Shown here: in pieces, positions 8,830 to 16,817 of the stretch
Position numbering within the stretch: position 1 is the stretch's first letter
Layout: each line of letters starts with the position of its first letter
Origin: Castellaniella sp040276085
Lineage (GTDB): Bacteria > Pseudomonadota > Gammaproteobacteria > Burkholderiales > Burkholderiaceae_B
DNA length: 64,000 bases
Assembly (NCBI RefSeq): GCF_040276085.1
Contig: NZ_JBELOK010000004.1
Coordinates: 248,001-312,000 of the forward strand
Direction of reading: 5' to 3'
Made by a program: the position numbers and the translations under genes
Notes under the pieces: generated by a model
What the model saw: the letters and a program-made list of their open reading frames with translations, nothing else
The model's database searches: none
Told to the model about the DNA's origin: nothing

Positions 8830-9621
8830 ATGCCCACCACTTCCACCGGTTCTTCCAGCTCTTCTGATAGCACCCGCGACAGCGGCAGCCTGCAGGCCAT
8901 TGGCCTGGGCAAAACCTTTGGCCGCCGGACGGTGGTGCAAGATGTCTCGCTGTCGGTCGACAGCGGCGAAGTAGTGGGATTGCTGGGGCCTAATGGCGCC
9001 GGCAAAACCACCAGCTTTTACATGATTGTGGGGCTGATTCCAGCCGATACCGGGCGCATCATCATCGATCAGCACGATGTCACGGGTGTCCCCATGCACC
9101 AGAGGGCGCGCCTGGGGCTGTCGTATCTGCCACAAGATGCGTCTGTGTTTCGCCGCCTGACGGTCGAACAAAACATCCGTGCGGTGCTTGAGCTGCAACG
9201 CGACGAACACGGCCATAGTTTGTCGGCTCACCAGCTTGAAGAGCGCCTCGAATCGCTTATCGATGAGCTGCAAATCGAGCACATCCGGCGCAACATGGCA
9301 TTGTCGCTTTCGGGGGGGGAGCGCCGACGCGTCGAGATTGCCCGGGCACTGGCTACCCACCCACGGTTTATCTTGCTGGACGAGCCCTTTGCCGGGGTCG
9401 ACCCCATCGCCGTGATCGAAATCCAGCGCATCGTGCAGTTTTTGCGGGGACGCAATATCGGGGTGCTGATTACCGACCACAACGTGCGCGAAACCCTGGG
9501 CATCTGCGACCGTGCCTACATCATCAGCGAAGGCAAGGTACTTACCAGCGGTCATCCGGCAGAAATCGTTGATAACGAAGCCGTGCGCCAAGTGTATCTG
9601 GGCAAGAACTTCCGGATGTAG
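8830..9621 (+). CDS. lptB: LPS export ABC ATPase LptB
   Basis: A 263-residue ABC ATPase that powers LPS extraction with LptF/LptG (not in this window). Walker A GPNGAGKTTS, the signature LSGGERRRVEIARAL, Walker B FILLDEPFAGVDP and the switch histidine in ITDHNVRETL are all present. A Ser/Thr-rich N-terminal tail of about 22 residues precedes the fold. The frame stays open far upstream inside lptA; the ATG at 8830 is preferred because the family motif begins about 25 residues later. rpoN, the usual next gene, is missing. Confidence 0.95.
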   Translation: MPTTSTGSSSSSDSTRDSGSLQAIGLGKTFGRRTVVQDVSLSVDSGEVVGLLGPNGAGKTTSFYMIVGLIPADTGRIIIDQHDVTGVPMHQRARLGLSYLPQDASVFRRLTVEQNIRAVLELQRDEHGHSLSAHQLEERLESLIDELQIEHIRRNMALSLSGGERRRVEIARALATHPRFILLDEPFAGVDPIAVIEIQRIVQFLRGRNIGVLITDHNVRETLGICDRAYIISEGKVLTSGHPAEIVDNEAVRQVYLGKNFRM

Positions 9622-9686
9622 CCAGTCAACTGATTAGCCCATCAAATGATCAGCCAATCCAACTATCTTACCCTTTTTCACCCCCC

Positions 9687-9714
9687 TTGCTGTATCGGTC
9701 GCACCCGGTACACT
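9687..9714 (+). promoter_or_regulatory. Candidate sigma-70 promoter for hpf
   Basis: TTGCTG (9687-9692) and TACACT (9709-9714) are separated by 16 bp, about 90 bp upstream of hpf. The rest of the 187-bp gap between lptB and hpf holds no gene. The pairing is by eye. Confidence 0.4.
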
Positions 9715-9808
9715 GGACCCATCCACCCACTTATCACAAGGAGCCTTAACTACGTAAATCCCGGTTCACCCAGAACCACCCCTGTTTTTTCCGTAAGGAG
9801 TCTGCACT

Positions 9809-10135
9809 ATGAGCCTGACAATCACCGGCCGTCATCTGGAAATCACCCCCGCAATCCGTGAATACGTTCACACCAAGACAGCCCGCGTCCTGCGGCATTT
9901 CGATCAGGTTATCGATACCCAGGTCATGCTCTCCATCGAGCCGCTCAAGCACACCGCAGAAATCACCATGCGCCTGCGTGGCAAAGACTTGCACTGCGAA
10001 GCCTCGGATGACAATCTGTACGCCGCCATCGATCTCCTCATCGACAAGATAGACCGGCAGGTCATCAAGTACAAATCCAAGGCTCAAACCTACACGCATG
10101 AACCACCAAAGCGGCAAGAGATCCTCGCTGAGTAA
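9809..10135 (+). CDS. hpf: Ribosome hibernation promoting factor, short form
   Basis: A 108-residue HPF/YfiA-family protein that binds the decoding region of 30S subunits and promotes inactive ribosome dimers in slow growth. The start SLTITGRHLEITPAIREYV and the acidic/basic sheet surface are typical; the long-form C-terminal domain is absent. AAGGAG lies about 7 nt before the ATG. In most relatives it follows rpoN; here it follows lptB directly. Confidence 0.93.
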   Translation: MSLTITGRHLEITPAIREYVHTKTARVLRHFDQVIDTQVMLSIEPLKHTAEITMRLRGKDLHCEASDDNLYAAIDLLIDKIDRQVIKYKSKAQTYTHEPPKRQEILAE

Positions 10136-10173
10136 GCACTTGCCCGCACTGGCCTAGCCTGGCCAGCCTCACT

Positions 10174-10204
10174 CATGGCCTCGCTGCACTGCTTCGAGGC
10201 CATG
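10174..10204 (+). terminator. Stem-loop between hpf and ptsN
   Basis: CATGGCCTCG (10174-10183) and CGAGGCCATG (10195-10204) are perfect 10-bp arms with an 11-nt loop. TTGCTGTTT follows, a poor U-tract. It may partly terminate hpf transcripts just before the ptsN promoter. Confidence 0.5.
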
Positions 10205-10220
10205 TTGCTGTTTGCGCCCC

Positions 10221-10226
10221 TATAAT
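10221..10226 (+). promoter_or_regulatory. Consensus -10 box abutting the ptsN start
   Basis: A perfect TATAAT ends 6 nt before the ptsN ATG at 10233. A start site 7 nt downstream of the box would be the A of the ATG, giving a leaderless message. No good -35 box is visible at 16-18 bp spacing and there is no Shine-Dalgarno sequence. Confidence 0.45.
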
Positions 10227-10232
10227 GTTGTC

Positions 10233-10730
10233 ATGAACCTCAGCTCCCGTATCCTGCCACCCGGCAATATCGTCCTGGATCTGGCGGCCACCAGCAAAAA
10301 ACGCGCCTTCGAGCACGCCGGCCTGCTGTTTGAAAACAACCAGGGTGTTGCCCGCATGTCTGTTTTTCACAGCCTGCTGGCGCGTGAAAGGCTGGGCTCT
10401 ACCGCCCTGGGCCACGATGTTGCCATTCCGCATGGCCGTCTGAAAGACCTCCGCGAACCCCATGCCGCGTTCATCCGTCTCTCAGAGCCCATCCGCTTCG
10501 ACGCCAACGACGGGCGTACCGCCCGGCTGCTGTTTTTTCTGTTGATGCCCGAAGCAGCCACCCAAACCCACCTCGATCTTCTGGCCGGTATCGCCCGGCT
10601 GCTTTCCGACACGCAGATCCGTCATACCCTGACGCACTCTGAAAGCCCCGAAGAAATCCACCAGTTGATCCTCAACGGCTCACTTGCCCGGCCCACCGAA
10701 TATGCTGACCATCCAAGAGCTGATTCGTGA
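10233..10730 (+). CDS. ptsN: PTS nitrogen-regulatory EIIA protein
   Basis: A 165-residue EIIA-Ntr protein, a phospho-acceptor that regulates K+ transport and metabolism rather than sugar uptake. The EIIA fold shows LGSTALGHDVAIPHGR with the phosphorylated histidine in IPHGR near residue 69. The ATG at 10233 gives the family N-terminus (NLSSRILPPGNIVLDL). It overlaps hprK by 29 bp, linking the phosphotransfer protein to the HPr kinase. Genes for EI and HPr are not in the window. Confidence 0.92.
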   Translation: MNLSSRILPPGNIVLDLAATSKKRAFEHAGLLFENNQGVARMSVFHSLLARERLGSTALGHDVAIPHGRLKDLREPHAAFIRLSEPIRFDANDGRTARLLFFLLMPEAATQTHLDLLAGIARLLSDTQIRHTLTHSESPEEIHQLILNGSLARPTEYADHPRADS

Positions 10731-11643
10731 CAACGCTGAGAAAATCAGCTTCACCTGGTTGGCAGGTCAAGATGCTGCCACCGATCACACCATCCCGGAT
10801 ACCCGCGAATCCGCTGCCGATCTCATCGGCCACCTCAACCTGATCCACCCGGGACGCATTCAGGTTTTTGGCGCCGAAGAGATCTCGTACTATCAGCGGC
10901 TGGATGCCAAAAGGCGTCTGCATCACCTCGACGATCTGGTGGCCGGCGGCGTACCCGCCATTGTTCTGGCCGGCAACGTCGAGGTTCCCGAGGATCTCCA
11001 CACGTTTTGCCAGGAACATGCCATCCCGCTGGTCAAAACTCCCACAGACGCTGCGCATCTCATTGATCTGCTGCGCGTCTACCTGGGCAAGCGTACGGCC
11101 CCAAAAACCACCGTGCATGGTGTGTTCATGGACGTACTAGGGCTGGGCGTCCTGATTACCGGAGAATCCGGCCTGGGCAAAAGCGAGCTGGCGCTCGAGC
11201 TTATCTCCCGCGGCCACGGGCTGGTGGCCGACGACGCGGTCGAGCTCTCGCGCACCGCGCCCAATTTTGTCGAGGGCCAATGTCCCTCGTTGCTGCAAAA
11301 TCTGCTTGAGGTTCGCGGTCTGGGCCTGCTGGACATCCGCACCATTTTTGGCGAAACCTCGGTACGCCGAAAAATGAAAATCAAGTTGATTGTGCATCTG
11401 GTGCGCATGACGCCTGACCACTTCGAGCGCCTGCCCATGCAGGACGAATACCAGGATATCCTGGGCATTCCGATCCGGCGCGTCATGCTGCAGGTGGCAG
11501 CCGGCCGCAACCTGGCCGTGCTGGTCGAGGCTGCTGTACGCAACACCATCCTGACACTGCGCGGCATCGACACCATGGGCGACTTCATCGAGCGCCAGGC
11601 ATTGGCCATCATGGAGAGCACTCAGGAGAAGCGTCCGTGCTGA
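10702..11643 (+). CDS. hprK: HPr kinase/phosphorylase
   Basis: A 313-residue bifunctional enzyme that phosphorylates HPr on serine and also removes the phosphate. The N-terminal domain (about 1-130) precedes a kinase domain with Walker A GESGLGKSE (near residue 155), the general base region LVADDAVEL, and the signature EVRGLGLLDIRTIFG. The ATG at 10702 lies inside the end of ptsN; its own end overlaps rapZ by 7 bp. Confidence 0.95.
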   Translation: MLTIQELIRDNAEKISFTWLAGQDAATDHTIPDTRESAADLIGHLNLIHPGRIQVFGAEEISYYQRLDAKRRLHHLDDLVAGGVPAIVLAGNVEVPEDLHTFCQEHAIPLVKTPTDAAHLIDLLRVYLGKRTAPKTTVHGVFMDVLGLGVLITGESGLGKSELALELISRGHGLVADDAVELSRTAPNFVEGQCPSLLQNLLEVRGLGLLDIRTIFGETSVRRKMKIKLIVHLVRMTPDHFERLPMQDEYQDILGIPIRRVMLQVAAGRNLAVLVEAAVRNTILTLRGIDTMGDFIERQALAIMESTQEKRPC

Positions 11644-12512
11644 ATATTGTCCTCATCACCGGCATCTCGGGCTCAGGAAAATCTGTCGCTCTGCGTGTGC
11701 TCGAGGACACCGGCTATACCTGCGTCGACAACCTCCCGGCGCGATTTCTGCACGACTTCATCGCCAGCACCCAGGATACGGGCCTCGAACGCGTGGCCGT
11801 CTCCATCGATGTACGCACGCCGGGCGATCTCGACGACCTGCCCGGCATTCTTACCAGTCTGCGGGCAATGGGCATTGCACTGCACGTGATTTTTCTGGAT
11901 GCCGACGACCACACCCTGATGCAGCGCTATTCAGAATCCCGGCGCCGTCACCCGCTCACTGATCGCCTGCAAAAAGAAGGCATCAATGCCTCCTTGCAAG
12001 ACTGCATCAGCCGCGAACGCGAGCTCCTGGCCCCCCTGCGCAACCAGGAACACGTGATCGACACGTCCGACCTTACCCCCGGGCAGCTGCGCAGCTGGGT
12101 GCGAGACCTGGTGCAGGTTGGCCGTTCGTCGGTCATTCTCACTTTCGAATCCTTTGCCTACAAGCGCGGCGTACCCCACGACGCCGACCTGGTGTTTGAT
12201 GTGCGCTGCCTGCCCAACCCACACTACGACCCCTTGCTGCGCCCTCTCACAGGGCGCGACGATGCCGTGGCCGCCTGGTTGTCCCAGTTTGGCAGCGTGG
12301 ATTCCATGATCGAAGACATCAGCAACTTCATACGTAAGTGGCTGCCCTTGTACATGCAGGACACCCGCAACTACCTCACGGTAGCCATCGGCTGTACCGG
12401 TGGGCAGCACCGCTCGGTGTATGTCACCGAACAACTGGCGCGCCGCTTTGCCGATCACTCCCCGTTGCTGGTGCGTCACCGCAACCCTGTGCTACATACG
12501 CCCACCCCATGA
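11637..12512 (+). CDS. rapZ: RNase adapter protein RapZ
   Basis: A 291-residue P-loop protein (Walker A GISGSGKS, residues 8-15). In enterobacteria it senses glucosamine-6-P and guides RNase E to GlmZ. The C-terminal domain carries AIGCTGGQHRSVY, the family hallmark. Translation starts at GTG 11637, preceded by CAGGAGAAG, and overlaps the end of hprK. Whether a GlmZ-like sRNA exists here is unknown; in many betaproteobacteria the family's target is undefined. Confidence 0.93.
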   Translation: MLNIVLITGISGSGKSVALRVLEDTGYTCVDNLPARFLHDFIASTQDTGLERVAVSIDVRTPGDLDDLPGILTSLRAMGIALHVIFLDADDHTLMQRYSESRRRHPLTDRLQKEGINASLQDCISRERELLAPLRNQEHVIDTSDLTPGQLRSWVRDLVQVGRSSVILTFESFAYKRGVPHDADLVFDVRCLPNPHYDPLLRPLTGRDDAVAAWLSQFGSVDSMIEDISNFIRKWLPLYMQDTRNYLTVAIGCTGGQHRSVYVTEQLARRFADHSPLLVRHRNPVLHTPTP

Positions 12513-13519
12513 GCTCACGCCCCATTGGTCTGCCCCGCTTTGCCGTTTTACCCGCCTGGCCCGCATCATGCCTTGCCCAACGCCTGTTGCTGGCGCTGCT
12601 GTGCCTGACGCTGCTGGTACTGGCCGGTTGTGCATCGCGATCGGGAGGCTACTACAAAGACGACGGCCCGGGAACCGACATCCCGGCCGATATTGCCTCG
12701 ATTCCCAACGCCGTACCCCGCATTGAAAAACACGCCCCGGCAAATTTTCGGCCCTACGAAGTCTTTGGCGTGGAATACCGGCCTATCGGTGAAAACCAGG
12801 CCTATCGGCAGTCGGGTATCGCCTCCTGGTATGGCCGTAAATTTCATGGTGCCAAGACAGCCAACGGTGAAACCTACGATATGTACGCCATGACGGCGGC
12901 ACATCCCACCTTGCCAATACCCAGTTACGCCCGTGTTACCAGCCAGGAAAACGGTCGTTCCGTCATTGTCCGCATCAACGATCGCGGGCCATTTCACCCC
13001 GGACGCATCATCGACCTCTCTTATGTGGCTGCCGCCAAACTGGGCTTGATCGGCCCCGGAAGCGGCCGGGTAACCGTGCAGGCCATCACCAATGCCGATA
13101 TCCTGGCCGGCCGTTATCCCTGGGCCACGACAACCCAAACCGCTTCCGCTTCCACAAGCGATACCGCACAAGCCAGTGCCATTACTCTGGCGCCAGAGCC
13201 CTCTGTGCAACAGGTGCCCCCGCCACGCGCGGTGTCCGCCGCACCCACCATGGCTGACAGCAGCCCGCTGGGCGGCAAGATCTACCTGCAATTTGGTGCT
13301 TTTTCATCCGAAGACAACGCCCAGGCGCTGGCCCAACGGGTAAATACCCAAATCACGGACGTTTCTGTGCTGGGCCAGGCGGTGGTGGGCTACGAAGCCC
13401 CGCTCTACAAAGTACGGATGGGCCCGTTTCCCAGCCGGGATCAGGCGCATCAGGCGGCGGCCACCCTGTCCTTGTCCACAGAGCTGAATCCAGTGGTGGC
13501 ACTCGATCAGGGGCTCTGA
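12509..13519 (+). CDS. rlpA: Septal ring lytic transglycosylase RlpA-like lipoprotein
   Basis: A 336-residue outer-membrane lipoprotein. A hydrophobic stretch ends in the lipobox LAGC (cysteine near residue 45). A double-psi beta barrel (about 103-194) keeps the catalytic pattern GIASWYG, TANGE and VRINDRGPF. An Ala/Pro/Thr-rich linker leads to a SPOR domain (about 255-333) that should bind denuded septal glycan. The ATG overlaps the rapZ stop by 4 bp. The N-terminus is long before the lipobox, so an internal start is possible. It converges on rsmI with 13 bp overlap. Confidence 0.9.
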   Translation: MSSRPIGLPRFAVLPAWPASCLAQRLLLALLCLTLLVLAGCASRSGGYYKDDGPGTDIPADIASIPNAVPRIEKHAPANFRPYEVFGVEYRPIGENQAYRQSGIASWYGRKFHGAKTANGETYDMYAMTAAHPTLPIPSYARVTSQENGRSVIVRINDRGPFHPGRIIDLSYVAAAKLGLIGPGSGRVTVQAITNADILAGRYPWATTTQTASASTSDTAQASAITLAPEPSVQQVPPPRAVSAAPTMADSSPLGGKIYLQFGAFSSEDNAQALAQRVNTQITDVSVLGQAVVGYEAPLYKVRMGPFPSRDQAHQAAATLSLSTELNPVVALDQGL

Positions 13520-14436
13520 CGCAAGGCCCAGGCATACAGACGGTCGCGGGCAAGCCCGGTAACCGTTGCGGCAATACGTGCCGCATCGCGCACGGATAAC
13601 TCCGCCAGCAGTGCCCGCATCAGCTTTTGCTGATCTGCCGAGAGTTCTTCGGTGTCAGGCGCTGTTGCTGGTGCTGGATGCAGCACCAGCACAAATTCGC
13701 CCTGACTGCGGTGCGGATCCTGCGCCAGCCAGCCCTGCACATCGCCCAAAGAAACCGTGTCGATTTCCTCGAAGCGCTTGGAGAGCTCACGTGCGATGGT
13801 GATTTCGCGCGTATCACCTGCCAAGGCCTGGAGATCAGCCAGGGCAGCCTTGAGCCGATGAGGTGTCTCAAAGAACACTACCGGCATGGGTGAATCCAGC
13901 CAACGCGCCAGAAATTTGCCACGCGCCTGGGCTTTGCTGGGCAAAAACCCGGCAAAGACAAATCCCGGCTCATCGTCCAGCCCGGCACCACTGGCCATCA
14001 AGGCGGCAATGACGGCACTGGGGCCAGGCAGCGGGACGACACGAAAACCCGCTGCACGCACCCGCTTGACGATCCGGGTGCCCGGATCACTGATGGCCGG
14101 TGCGCCTGCATCCGAAATAAGCGCGATACGCGCACCTTCTGCCAACCGGGCCAAAATGGTCTCGGCCGCCTCAGCTTCGTTGTGCTTATGGGCAGCCAAT
14201 AATGGCGTGCTGATCCCCCAGGAATCCAGCAAGGTGCGGCTGGTACGCGTATCTTCTGCGGCGATCGCATCGCAGCGACGCAGGGCTTCCCAGGCACGCA
14301 AACTGAGATCAGCCAGGTTGCCGATGGGGGTAGCCACCACATACAGGCATGCCGTAGGCCACATCTGCTGTGACACCTGTTCGGCGTGATGTTTCCATGT
14401 CGCCGCAACCGCGTCTGCACCAACGATCTCGCTCAT
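13507..14436 (-). CDS. rsmI: 16S rRNA (cytidine-1402-2'-O) methyltransferase
   Basis: A 309-residue SAM enzyme of the tetrapyrrole-methylase fold that methylates C1402 in the ribosomal P site. Motifs include LYVVATPIGNLADLSLRA, AAEDTRTSRTLL, ALISDAGAPAISDPG and PLPGPSAVIAAL. The ATG at 14436 gives the usual lead of about 30 residues; the frame extends further upstream without family similarity. Divergent from yraN-diaA-dolP, as in E. coli, but without lpoA between. Confidence 0.94.
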   Translation of the reverse strand: MSEIVGADAVAATWKHHAEQVSQQMWPTACLYVVATPIGNLADLSLRAWEALRRCDAIAAEDTRTSRTLLDSWGISTPLLAAHKHNEAEAAETILARLAEGARIALISDAGAPAISDPGTRIVKRVRAAGFRVVPLPGPSAVIAALMASGAGLDDEPGFVFAGFLPSKAQARGKFLARWLDSPMPVVFFETPHRLKAALADLQALAGDTREITIARELSKRFEEIDTVSLGDVQGWLAQDPHRSQGEFVLVLHPAPATAPDTEELSADQQKLMRALLAELSVRDAARIAATVTGLARDRLYAWALRQSP

Positions 14437-14472
14437 ACTGTTATCCCCTGCACGACCGGCACCTACCGCATC

Positions 14473-14955
14473 ATGCTCATTGACCCGTATGCACGCGCAC
14501 AGGCAGCACAGGATCTGATCCGAAAAAAACGTCGGCGTGCCTTGCGTGCCGCCGAGCGCCGCCCGTCCGCCGTAAAAGCGCCTTCGATGCGGGAATCCCC
14601 CACCCAGACACGCGGTTTTGCGGCCGAAGCACAGGCTGCCGATTATCTCCAAGCACACGGCCTGCTTGTCCTTGCCCGCAATTTGCACTGCAAGCTGGGC
14701 GAACTCGATCTGATTGCACAAGACGGCCAGATTCTGGTGTTTATCGAGGTGCGCATGCGCCAGGACAATCGCCACGGTGGCGCCGCCGCCAGTGTAAACC
14801 GTGACAAGCAGGCTCGGCTGATCCGTACGGCGCTGTGGTTTCTGCCCTCTCTCTGCCGGCTGCATTTTCAGGGCCATATCCCGCCTTGCCGCTTTGATGT
14901 CATCGGCGTGCAGGGCAACACGATCGAATGGATCCGCAACGCCTTTGAAGCCTGA
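14473..14955 (+). CDS. yraN: UPF0102 family nuclease-like protein YraN
   Basis: A 160-residue protein of the restriction-endonuclease-like UPF0102 family. The core reads GFAAEAQAADYL, GELDLIAQDG and VFIEVRMRQ (the D, E-x-R/K pattern of PD-(D/E)XK folds), then HGGAAASV and CRFDVIGV. The first 38 residues are basic and poorly conserved, so ATG 14587 is an alternative start. Biochemical role is not established for the family; the neighbourhood (rsmI, diaA, dolP) is conserved. Confidence 0.88.
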   Translation: MLIDPYARAQAAQDLIRKKRRRALRAAERRPSAVKAPSMRESPTQTRGFAAEAQAADYLQAHGLLVLARNLHCKLGELDLIAQDGQILVFIEVRMRQDNRHGGAAASVNRDKQARLIRTALWFLPSLCRLHFQGHIPPCRFDVIGVQGNTIEWIRNAFEA

Positions 14956-15010
14956 AGAACTGTTACGTCCGGCGTCACCGAAGCGGCGGGCTCATGCGAT
15001 AATCAGCGAT

Positions 15011-15604
15011 ATGGACATGACCTCTCGCATGACGTCGCATTTTGATGATGCCGTCGATACCTTCAAGGCCAGCGCACGCGAGCTCGCCCCCTCACTGGCC
15101 GCCGGGGTAGAGCTTCTTTTTGGCACGCTCACAAATAATGGCCGCATCCTGGCCTGCGGTAACGGCGGCTCGGCCGCCGACGCCCAGCACTTTGCCGCCG
15201 AACTCGTTGGCCGCTTCGAGCGCGACCGCCTGCCCCTGGCAGGCATTGCGCTCAATACCGACACCTCCATCCTTACCGCGGTAGGCAACGATTACTCCTT
15301 TGCCTCCATCTTCGAGCGCCAGGTCAATGCACTGGGCCAGCCCGGCGACGTACTGGTAGCGTTGTCCACCAGCGGCAACTCGGCCAATGTGCTGCGCGCC
15401 ATCGAGGCCGCCCACGACCGCGAGATGCAGATCATTGCCCTGTCGGGCAAGGGCGGCGGGCAGCTCAACAGCCTGCTCTACGAAACCGACATCCATCTTT
15501 GCGTGCCCCACGACCGCACCATGCGCATCCAGGAAGTCCATATCCTGTTGCTGCACGCCTTGTGCGACGGGATCGACGCCTTACTTCTAGGAGACCCCCT
15601 CTGA
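15011..15604 (+). CDS. diaA: SIS-domain protein, DiaA/GmhA family
   Basis: A 197-residue phosphoheptose-isomerase-like protein (ILACGNGGSAADAQHFAAELVGRF, ALSTSGNS, HILLLHALCD). By sequence it could be GmhA (sedoheptulose-7-P isomerase) or DiaA (DnaA-binding replication initiator associator). Position after yraN and before dolP, as in E. coli, favours DiaA. The start at 15011 gives the normal length; the stop overlaps the next ATG by 1 bp. Confidence 0.8.
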   Translation: MDMTSRMTSHFDDAVDTFKASARELAPSLAAGVELLFGTLTNNGRILACGNGGSAADAQHFAAELVGRFERDRLPLAGIALNTDTSILTAVGNDYSFASIFERQVNALGQPGDVLVALSTSGNSANVLRAIEAAHDREMQIIALSGKGGGQLNSLLYETDIHLCVPHDRTMRIQEVHILLLHALCDGIDALLLGDPL

Positions 15605-16323
15605 TGCCATCGTTCACCCGACTGTCCATCACCCGTCCCCTGGCCCGTGGCCTGCTGGGGTTTGCCTGTTTGTCCACACTGGCAGGTTGCGGCCTGCTGG
15701 TGGTGGGGGGCACTGCCGCCACCACCGCCGTGGTGGCCACCGACCGCCGCACCGCGGGCGAGCAAGTAGACGACCAGACCATCGAGCTTCGTGTCAGCAA
15801 CGAAATGACCCAGGCCTTTGGCGATAAAGCACGCGTCTCCGGAACCGCCTACGCCGGACGCCTGCTGCTGGTCGGAGACGTCCCCACCGAAGCCGACCGC
15901 CAAAAAGCCGTCCAGATTGCACAAACCATCCAGAAGGTGCGCAAGGTCGACGACCACATCCGCGTCGGAGACCTCACCCCGCTCAGTGTGCGCACCAACG
16001 ACACCTGGATCACCTCCAAGGTAAAAAGCCAGCTGGTTACCACCGAGCACGTACCCTTTCGCACCATCAAGGTCACCACCGAACGCGGCATCGTCTACCT
16101 GATGGGTAAAGTCACGGCCACCGAGGGCGATCTTGCCAGTAAAGTGGCTTCCAGCATCAGTGGTGTCAACAAAGTCGTAAAATTGTTCCAGATCGTCTCA
16201 CGGGAGAGCCTGATCACTGATCAAGGCAAGCCGGCCCCCGTCACAGACAGCAGCACTACCAGCGCCCCTGCTCCGTCCCCGGCTGGCGACAGCTCAGGCG
16301 CACAACCCATGCCTGTGCAATGA
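15604..16323 (+). CDS. dolP: BON-domain outer-membrane lipoprotein, DolP-like
   Basis: A 239-residue lipoprotein with lipobox LAGC (cysteine near residue 29) and two BON domains (about 60-125 and 135-200). E. coli DolP (YraP) binds anionic phospholipid at division sites and supports outer-membrane integrity. The C-terminal tail (about 210-239) is Pro/Ser/Thr-rich. It overlaps diaA by 1 bp and the next gene by 4 bp. Confidence 0.85.
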   Translation: MPSFTRLSITRPLARGLLGFACLSTLAGCGLLVVGGTAATTAVVATDRRTAGEQVDDQTIELRVSNEMTQAFGDKARVSGTAYAGRLLLVGDVPTEADRQKAVQIAQTIQKVRKVDDHIRVGDLTPLSVRTNDTWITSKVKSQLVTTEHVPFRTIKVTTERGIVYLMGKVTATEGDLASKVASSISGVNKVVKLFQIVSRESLITDQGKPAPVTDSSTTSAPAPSPAGDSSGAQPMPVQ

Positions 16324-16817
16324 AAAAATTCGTTCTCGGTCTGGCGGCCGTTATCGCCATTGGCGGCGCTGCCCTGCTTTGGCAGCAACAAGGGGTCGCC
16401 AAAACGGCACCCGATGTCGTGTTCACCGACCTCCAGGGTCACGCGGTCACTACCCAGGATCTCCGTGGCAAGGTTGTGCTTGTCAAATTCTGGGCCACCA
16501 GCTGCACCACCTGTATCGCCCAGATGCCCGACACCATCCGCCACTACCAAGAGCTTAAGGCCCAGGGTTTTGACACCATTGGGGTGGCCATGCAATACGA
16601 TCCCCCCAATTACGTCAAAAACTACGCCGAAACCCGTCAGTTGCCCTTTCCGGTGGTTATTGATGCCCAAGGCAAGCTGGCCAAGGCATTTGGCGATGTC
16701 CGCCTGACGCCCACGGCCTTCCTGATCGACAAACAGGGCAACATCATCAAAAGGTACCTTGGCAACTACGACGAGCAGACCTTCCTGGCCACCGTCAAGA
16801 AGGCACTGGCTTCATGA
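16320..16817 (+). CDS. TlpA/ResA-like periplasmic thioredoxin
   Basis: A 165-residue membrane-anchored or secreted thioredoxin-fold protein. A hydrophobic N-terminus (FVLGLAAVIAIGGAALLW) precedes the redoxin domain with the active site WATSCTTC (CxxC) and the cis-proline loop LTPTAFLID. It probably reduces or oxidises periplasmic thiols, for example in cytochrome c maturation; the partner is unknown. It is coupled by ATGA overlaps to both dolP and argB. Confidence 0.88.
   Translation: MKKFVLGLAAVIAIGGAALLWQQQGVAKTAPDVVFTDLQGHAVTTQDLRGKVVLVKFWATSCTTCIAQMPDTIRHYQELKAQGFDTIGVAMQYDPPNYVKNYAETRQLPFPVVIDAQGKLAKAFGDVRLTPTAFLIDKQGNIIKRYLGNYDEQTFLATVKKALAS

Noticed and set aside
14437..14877. N-terminal extension of rsmI to 14877
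   Set aside because: The added 147 residues overlap yraN on the other strand and match nothing in the RsmI family; ATG 14436 gives the normal length.
15011..15604. Naming the SIS protein GmhA
   Set aside because: Sequence alone allows it, but the order rsmI / yraN-SIS-dolP matches the diaA locus and no heptose genes adjoin.
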